NCBI RefSeq assembly: GCF_001592205.1
Contig: NZ_BCWM01000001.1
Coordinates: 1-64,000, forward strand
Length of the DNA stretch: 64,000 nucleotides
Origin: Brevundimonas vesicularis NBRC 12165
GTDB lineage: Bacteria; Pseudomonadota; Alphaproteobacteria; Caulobacterales; Caulobacteraceae
Direction: 5' to 3'
A program made the translations under genes and the position numbers. Shown piece by piece: positions 60,260 through 64,000 of this stretch (positions are counted from its first letter, which is position 1; every line of letters begins with the position of its first letter). Below the pieces are notes generated by a model. The model made no database searches and was not told the DNA's origin. It saw only the letters and a program-made list of their open reading frames with translations.

Positions 60260-60744
60260 GCCGCAGTCCCTTCGTCCAGTTCGGGCGTGTCCAGGTGGGT
60301 CGGCGCGATCCGTGCAGGCCAGCGGTCGGAGATGTCCGTGACCACGGCGTCCAGGCATTCGACGTCGATTCGCAAATCACCGCCGCCGGCGAACATCAGG
60401 ATGACGCGCCCGCTCAGATCCTCGGTCGGAATGAAGTCGAGCGCGAGCAGTTCGAGCGAGGCGTCGGGGCTGCGCGACAGGCGGCGGCTCTTGACCGCCA
60501 GAACGTCGCCGAACTGCATGGCGCACATCACCCGCGTCCCGCCGCACTCCCAGCAGAAGCGGCTGAAGGCGATGGTCAGGGTCCGGGCCGCCTTTTCCCA
60601 GACGATATCCACGGGACGCAGGATGGCGTCCTGGAGCGCGGCGGAGATGATCTGAAGATCGTCGGCGTCCTCGGCCAGCAGACGCAGCGGTTCGACCGGC
60701 GCCTTGGCTTCGGGGATGACGCCGTCGATCTCAGTGCTCATCAC
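60256..60744 (-). CDS. DUF2948-family protein
   Basis: This protein of about 162 residues belongs to an alphaproteobacterial family of unknown function ([31 protein letters not shown] ... [37 protein letters not shown]). The start is MMST or MST (60741). It overlaps murA by 14 nt upstream and UPF0262 by 4 nt downstream, so the three are one operon. Confidence 0.88.
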   Translation of the reverse strand: MMSTEIDGVIPEAKAPVEPLRLLAEDADDLQIISAALQDAILRPVDIVWEKAARTLTIAFSRFCWECGGTRVMCAMQFGDVLAVKSRRLSRSPDASLELLALDFIPTEDLSGRVILMFAGGGDLRIDVECLDAVVTDISDRWPARIAPTHLDTPELDEGTAA

Positions 60745-62020
60745 CTGTTCCCTTTATGCGGCGGATGTCGGCTCCGCATGCGCCGAGCTTTTCTTCCAAA
60801 CGCTCGAAACCGCGATCCAGATGATAGACGCGTCCGACCGTCGTTTCGCCCTCGGCGACGAGGCCCGCGATGACCAGGCACATCGAGGCCCGAAGATCCG
60901 TCGCCATAACCTGTGCGCCGTGCAGGACTTCGACGCCGGTGACGTGCGCCTCTCCGGCATGAACCGAAATGTCGGCGCCCAGTCGCGCCAACTCCGGCAC
61001 ATGCATGAAGCGGTTTTCGAAGATCGTCTCGCGAACCGTGCTGACGCCCTCCGCCGTCGTCATCAGCGCCATGAACTGGGCCTGGAGATCGGTAGCGAAG
61101 CCCGGATAGATGGCCGTCTCGACATCCACGGCCTTTAGGCGCTGCTTCGGGTCGCGTTTGATCAGAACGCCGTCGGCGGTCGGCGAGACCTCGACGCCCG
61201 CCTCGACCATCTTGTCCGTCAACGAACCGATCAACTCAGCCCGCGCCTTGGTCAGACGCACCTCGCCGCCCGCCATGGCGGCGGCGACGGCGTAGGAGCC
61301 CATCTCGATCCGGTCGGGAATCACAGACCAGGTCGTTCCATTCAGCGACGAGACGCCGGTGATGGTCAGGACGTCGGTGTCGATGCCCTCTATCCTGGCG
61401 CCCATGGCCGTCAGACAGTGGGCCAGATCGCCGATCTCGGGTTCGCGCGCCGCACGGCGCAGGACAGTCGTGCCTTCAGCCAGCACAGCGGCCAGAAGCG
61501 CGTGTTCGGTGGCGCCGACCGAGACGAAGGGGAACTCGATCTCGGCGCCCTTCAGGCCCTTGGGCGCGCGGGCGGTGACATAGCCTTCGTCCAGCTCGAT
61601 CTCGGCGCCCAGCGCCGTCAGCGCCTGCAGATGCAGATCGACCGGACGCGCACCGATGGTGCAGCCGCCCGGCAGCGAGACCTTGGTTTCGCCTGTGCGC
61701 GCCAGCAACGGCCCCAGCACATTGAACGAAGCCCGCATCTGGCGCACCAGATCATAGGGGGCGAAGGTCGAGGTCAGGTCCTTGGCGTGAAACAGGCTCT
61801 CCTGCCCGTCCGCGCCGTCACGCTCGGTCACTTCGATGCCAAACTGGCGCAGCAACTGACCCAGGAACCGGGTGTCGGCCAGACGCGGCATATTGGTCAG
61901 CAGCAAGGGCTGATCCGTCAGGATCGAGGCGGCCATCAGCTTGATGGCGGAGTTCTTGGCGCCGCTGACGGGAATGTCCCCGAAAAGCTGGGCGCCGCCC
62001 TGAATGGCGATGCTGTCCAT
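60731..62020 (-). CDS. murA: UDP-N-acetylglucosamine 1-carboxyvinyltransferase MurA
   Basis: It transfers enolpyruvate to UDP-GlcNAc, the first committed step of peptidoglycan synthesis. I start it at [15 protein letters not shown] (429 residues); the open frame continues to 62074 without family support. [15 protein letters not shown] is near 19 and the catalytic, fosfomycin-reactive Cys is in [18 protein letters not shown] near 118. It is followed by DUF2948 with a 14-nt overlap. Confidence 0.97.
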   Translation of the reverse strand: MDSIAIQGGAQLFGDIPVSGAKNSAIKLMAASILTDQPLLLTNMPRLADTRFLGQLLRQFGIEVTERDGADGQESLFHAKDLTSTFAPYDLVRQMRASFNVLGPLLARTGETKVSLPGGCTIGARPVDLHLQALTALGAEIELDEGYVTARAPKGLKGAEIEFPFVSVGATEHALLAAVLAEGTTVLRRAAREPEIGDLAHCLTAMGARIEGIDTDVLTITGVSSLNGTTWSVIPDRIEMGSYAVAAAMAGGEVRLTKARAELIGSLTDKMVEAGVEVSPTADGVLIKRDPKQRLKAVDVETAIYPGFATDLQAQFMALMTTAEGVSTVRETIFENRFMHVPELARLGADISVHAGEAHVTGVEVLHGAQVMATDLRASMCLVIAGLVAEGETTVGRVYHLDRGFERLEEKLGACGADIRRIKGTGDEH

Positions 62021-62122
62021 GACGTCCTTAAGCGCGCCCGATGCCAACGCCTCGGGGGGAAGGTTCTCTAGCAAGCCGATGGGCGCTTGCCAAAGGGCTG
62101 CGTGATCGCGAGCCGATGACTT

Positions 62123-62320
62123 TCAGTTGCTGTCGCGCGGCGCAGCAGGCGTCCGCGCGGGCGCCTTGCGGCGTCGCAGGTTGGCGCGAAGGGCGGAGGC
62201 CAGCCGCATGGCCTTTTCCGCCTTTGCGCGCGCTTTCTCGAATTCAGGCCCCGATTCGACGATCGGCGTCGCCTGCGCGGCGGCGGAGGGCGTATCGGCG
62301 TCATGCGGCGTGCGAGTCAT
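62123..62320 (-). CDS. Small basic protein (65 aa)
   Basis: This 65-residue protein has a disordered N-terminus and a basic helix (EFEKARAKAEKAMRLASALRANLRRRKAPAR). The segment KAMRLASALRANLRRRKA recurs, from recall, in small proteins near murA in other alphaproteobacteria, which supports it as a gene. Function is unknown. The composition suggests nucleic-acid binding. Confidence 0.65.
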   Translation of the reverse strand: MTRTPHDADTPSAAAQATPIVESGPEFEKARAKAEKAMRLASALRANLRRRKAPARTPAAPRDSN

Positions 62321-62430
62321 GGCGCGATGATGCCGTGATCACGGGTCATGTCCAAACTTTCTTTCAGATCGTCAAAAAGCCGCTTCCCTCCCCGGAAGGG
62401 TTTGGCTATACGGCCGCTTCCTCAGTCGGG

Positions 62431-62505
<75 letters not shown>

Positions 62506-62516
62506 TCTGAGACTTG

Positions 62517-62545
62517 AAAAGGCCCGGCTTTCGCCGGGCCTTTTT
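62517..62545 (+). terminator. Terminator after tRNA-Thr
   Basis: GGCCCGGC/GCCGGGCC stem (8 bp, TTTC loop) flanked by AAAA and TTTTT. The symmetrical flanks could let it work for both strands. Confidence 0.88.
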
Positions 62546-62571
62546 GATTTCCAAATCGGACGGAAAAGCCT

Positions 62572-63159
62572 TCAGTCGTAGCCGTACAGGCCGCGGCGAT
62601 AGGGATCGCGATCATCCGCATCCCCGTCCTTGCTCCAGCTAAACCCCATCGACATCGACTTGGTCGTAGTGTCGGCCCCATAGCCTCGACCGCGCCAGCC
62701 GCCGCCATAGGGCGAGTAGAAGCCCGGCGCGCGCAGACCATAGCCGCCGTAGCCGTATCCCCACGGCTCGTTGCGGCCTTCGCGGTAGGCGAGGTCCAGG
62801 CGACCATTCTCGCCGACGGGCAAGGAAACGGCCGCGCCATAGCTGCGATAGCCGCCGGTGCCGATCCCGGCCTCGACCATGCCATGCATCTTGCGTTCGG
62901 CCGGCGCCCCCGGCTCTGCGCTCTCGTCGAAGGTTGCGCCCGGCGTGCGCGCGCTGATCCAGTTCTGGATCTGCTGTTCGGTGGTCATGCCGTGCGGGGC
63001 GGCGTCCTGAGCCGTCGGCGCAGTCACCGACGCCTCAGGCGTCGCAGCCAGGGCTTGGGCCAAGGTGGGCGCGTTTGTCGGCGCCGTGGTCACCACGCCA
63101 TCCGGATCACCGTCCGACGCCGCCAGCGCCACACCCGCCAAGAGACTTGCGATCAGCAT
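62572..63159 (-). CDS. Gly/Tyr-rich exported protein of unknown function
   Basis: This 195-residue protein has a short Sec signal peptide (MLIASLLAGVALAAS) preceded by a good GGAGGTG ribosome binding site. The middle has a helical QQIQNWISART segment. The C-terminal half is rich in Gly, Tyr and Arg (YGYGGYGLRAPGFYSPYGGGWRGRGYG) with a beta-like GRLDLAYREG stretch and ends MGFSWSKDGDADD. I do not recognise a family; an outer-membrane or surface role is possible. Confidence 0.72.
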   Translation of the reverse strand: MLIASLLAGVALAASDGDPDGVVTTAPTNAPTLAQALAATPEASVTAPTAQDAAPHGMTTEQQIQNWISARTPGATFDESAEPGAPAERKMHGMVEAGIGTGGYRSYGAAVSLPVGENGRLDLAYREGRNEPWGYGYGGYGLRAPGFYSPYGGGWRGRGYGADTTTKSMSMGFSWSKDGDADDRDPYRRGLYGYD

Positions 63160-63207
63160 AGGCCACCTCCGTTCGACATCATCCTAGCACAGCGATTGAG
63201 GCCAAGG

Positions 63208-63702
63208 TCAGGCGATGCCGTCGCCACGGTTCAGGGGGTCCGGCAAGGCCTCGCCCTCGGCTACGAAACTGAGCGCGACCGAGTTGATGCAATAGCGGTT
63301 TCCGGTGGGCGGCGGGCCGTCGGGGAAGACGTGACCCTGGTGGCTGCCGCACCGGGCGCATTGGGTCTCGACCCGGATCATGCCGTAGCTGGTGTCGCGG
63401 ATTGCATGGACGTGCGCTTCATCGACCGGCTGGGTGAAGCTGGGCCAGCCGGTGCCGCTTTCGAACTTCGTTCCACTCTTGAACAACGGCAAGCCGCATT
63501 CGCGGCAGCAGAAGACGCCAGCCCGCTTCTCACCCAGCAGAGTGCCGCAGAACGGCGCCTCCGTTCCATGGGACAGCAGGACGCGCTTTTCCTCAGGATT
63601 CAAATCGGCTTCGAGCCGGGCGCGTTCTTCGGCGTTCGGCGGCGTCAGGTCATAGCCCGACGGCGAACGGAGGGTTTCGGAGGTTTGGGCGAGATCGGTC
63701 AT
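63208..63702 (-). CDS. msrB: Peptide-methionine (R)-S-oxide reductase MsrB
   Basis: This 164-residue enzyme repairs the R form of methionine sulfoxide in proteins. Zinc-binding cysteines are in CCRECGLPLF and CARCGSHQGHVFPDGPPPTG. The catalytic Cys is in NRYCINSVAL near residue 147. The family block SGTKFESGTGWPSFTQPVD is intact. I start it at MTDLAQTSETL; the upstream extension to 63759 would cover a terminator hairpin. Confidence 0.95.
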   Translation of the reverse strand: MTDLAQTSETLRSPSGYDLTPPNAEERARLEADLNPEEKRVLLSHGTEAPFCGTLLGEKRAGVFCCRECGLPLFKSGTKFESGTGWPSFTQPVDEAHVHAIRDTSYGMIRVETQCARCGSHQGHVFPDGPPPTGNRYCINSVALSFVAEGEALPDPLNRGDGIA

Positions 63703-63708
63703 GGACTG

Positions 63709-63750
63709 CAAATAAGAAGGGCGGGCGAAGGGTTCCACCCCTGCCCGCCC
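63709..63750 (-). terminator. Terminator between the right-edge gene and msrB
   Basis: Minus-strand GGGCGGGC/GCCCGCCC stem (8 bp, 16-nt loop) followed by TTCTTATTTG. It lies 29 nt after the stop of the gene at the right edge and just upstream of msrB. Confidence 0.6.
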
Positions 63751-63778
63751 CTCGTTCATTCGACGGACCGGTCCTTAC

Positions 63779-64000
63779 TTATTGGAACAGCGTCCCGACC
63801 CAAGCGCGCACGGCCGCTTCGTCCGTCGCCGATCCGGTATAGGCAAGGCCCTGCGCCGGGGTGAAGGGCGCATCGTTGCCGCGCTGACGCGTGGTCCAGG
63901 CCTTATGACCATAGGTCAGCTCGGCATAGTTCGACGGCAGGCGCAGCACGGTCGGCTCAATGAAGATCGAATCCTCGGCCGTCACCGAGCCAGCCAGACG
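63779..64000 (-). CDS. 3' end of an unidentified gene (partial)
   Basis: The last 73 codons of a gene that enters from the right edge: the frame is open to position 64000 and reads RLAGSVTAEDSIFIEPTVLRL, later TYGHKAWTTRQRGNDAP, ending WVGTLFQ. No family is recognised from this fragment. An apparent GTG start at 63985 is probably internal. It is followed by a terminator. Confidence 0.55.
   Translation of the reverse strand, partial: RLAGSVTAEDSIFIEPTVLRLPSNYAELTYGHKAWTTRQRGNDAPFTPAQGLAYTGSATDEAAVRAWVGTLFQ

Overview
The window looks like chromosomal DNA of a Caulobacterales alphaproteobacterium, most probably Brevundimonas or a close relative. The evidence is high GC, a MipZ division-plane ATPase in place of MinCD, a histidine tRNA with G1-U72 and A73 (no G-1), UPF0262 and DUF2948 proteins, and a class II DAHP synthase. 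Most of the window is housekeeping sequence. One 17.3 kb integrated island accounts for most of the accessory content.

Layout: (1) 1-14.8 kb holds translation and transcription core genes on the minus strand: rpoB-rpoC, then rpsL-rpsG-fusA. Between the two sets lies a plus-strand block of three tandem paralogous membrane-anchored proteins of unknown function. (2) 14.8-22.8 kb holds an FKBP lipoprotein, a membrane J-domain protein, mipZ, a SPOR lipoprotein, panC, and an aromatic amino acid cluster (class II DAHP synthase, prephenate dehydratase without an ACT domain, chorismate mutase). A Phe/Tyr-rich leader peptide and a hairpin sit directly upstream of chorismate mutase and look like a transcription attenuator. 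A sugar kinase missing its phosphate-binding N-terminus follows.

(3) 22,856-40,191 is a genomic island in the 3' part of tRNA-Val(CAC), bounded by a perfect 47-bp direct repeat. It carries an AbiE-type toxin-antitoxin pair, a tyrosine integrase whose start overlaps an excisionase-like gene by 223 nt, a large serine recombinase with two tiny upstream partners, and a MerR-like regulator. It also carries six co-directional genes: an unrecognised 335-aa protein, a four-helix membrane protein, an SNF2-type helicase, a DUF4391 protein, a type III Mod methylase and a Res nuclease. These six look like a composite phage-defence unit. The first two genes are the part I cannot match to a known system.

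(4) 40.2-54.8 kb returns to the core chromosome: dicarboxylate symporter, gph, glmU-rpiA, a sugar transferase, a lipoprotein and M28 peptidase pair, ligA, and an alcohol/aldehyde dehydrogenase pair under an AcoR-like regulator that lacks the AAA+ domain. DUF2147 and aldo/keto reductase genes and tRNA-His follow. (5) 54.9-64 kb holds exbB-exbD-tonB, tRNA-Phe, the infA-maf-RNase E/G-yacG cluster, murA-DUF2948-UPF0262, tRNA-Thr, a Gly/Tyr-rich exported protein, msrB, and the 3' end of an unidentified gene.

No CRISPR array, rRNA operon or insertion sequence was seen.
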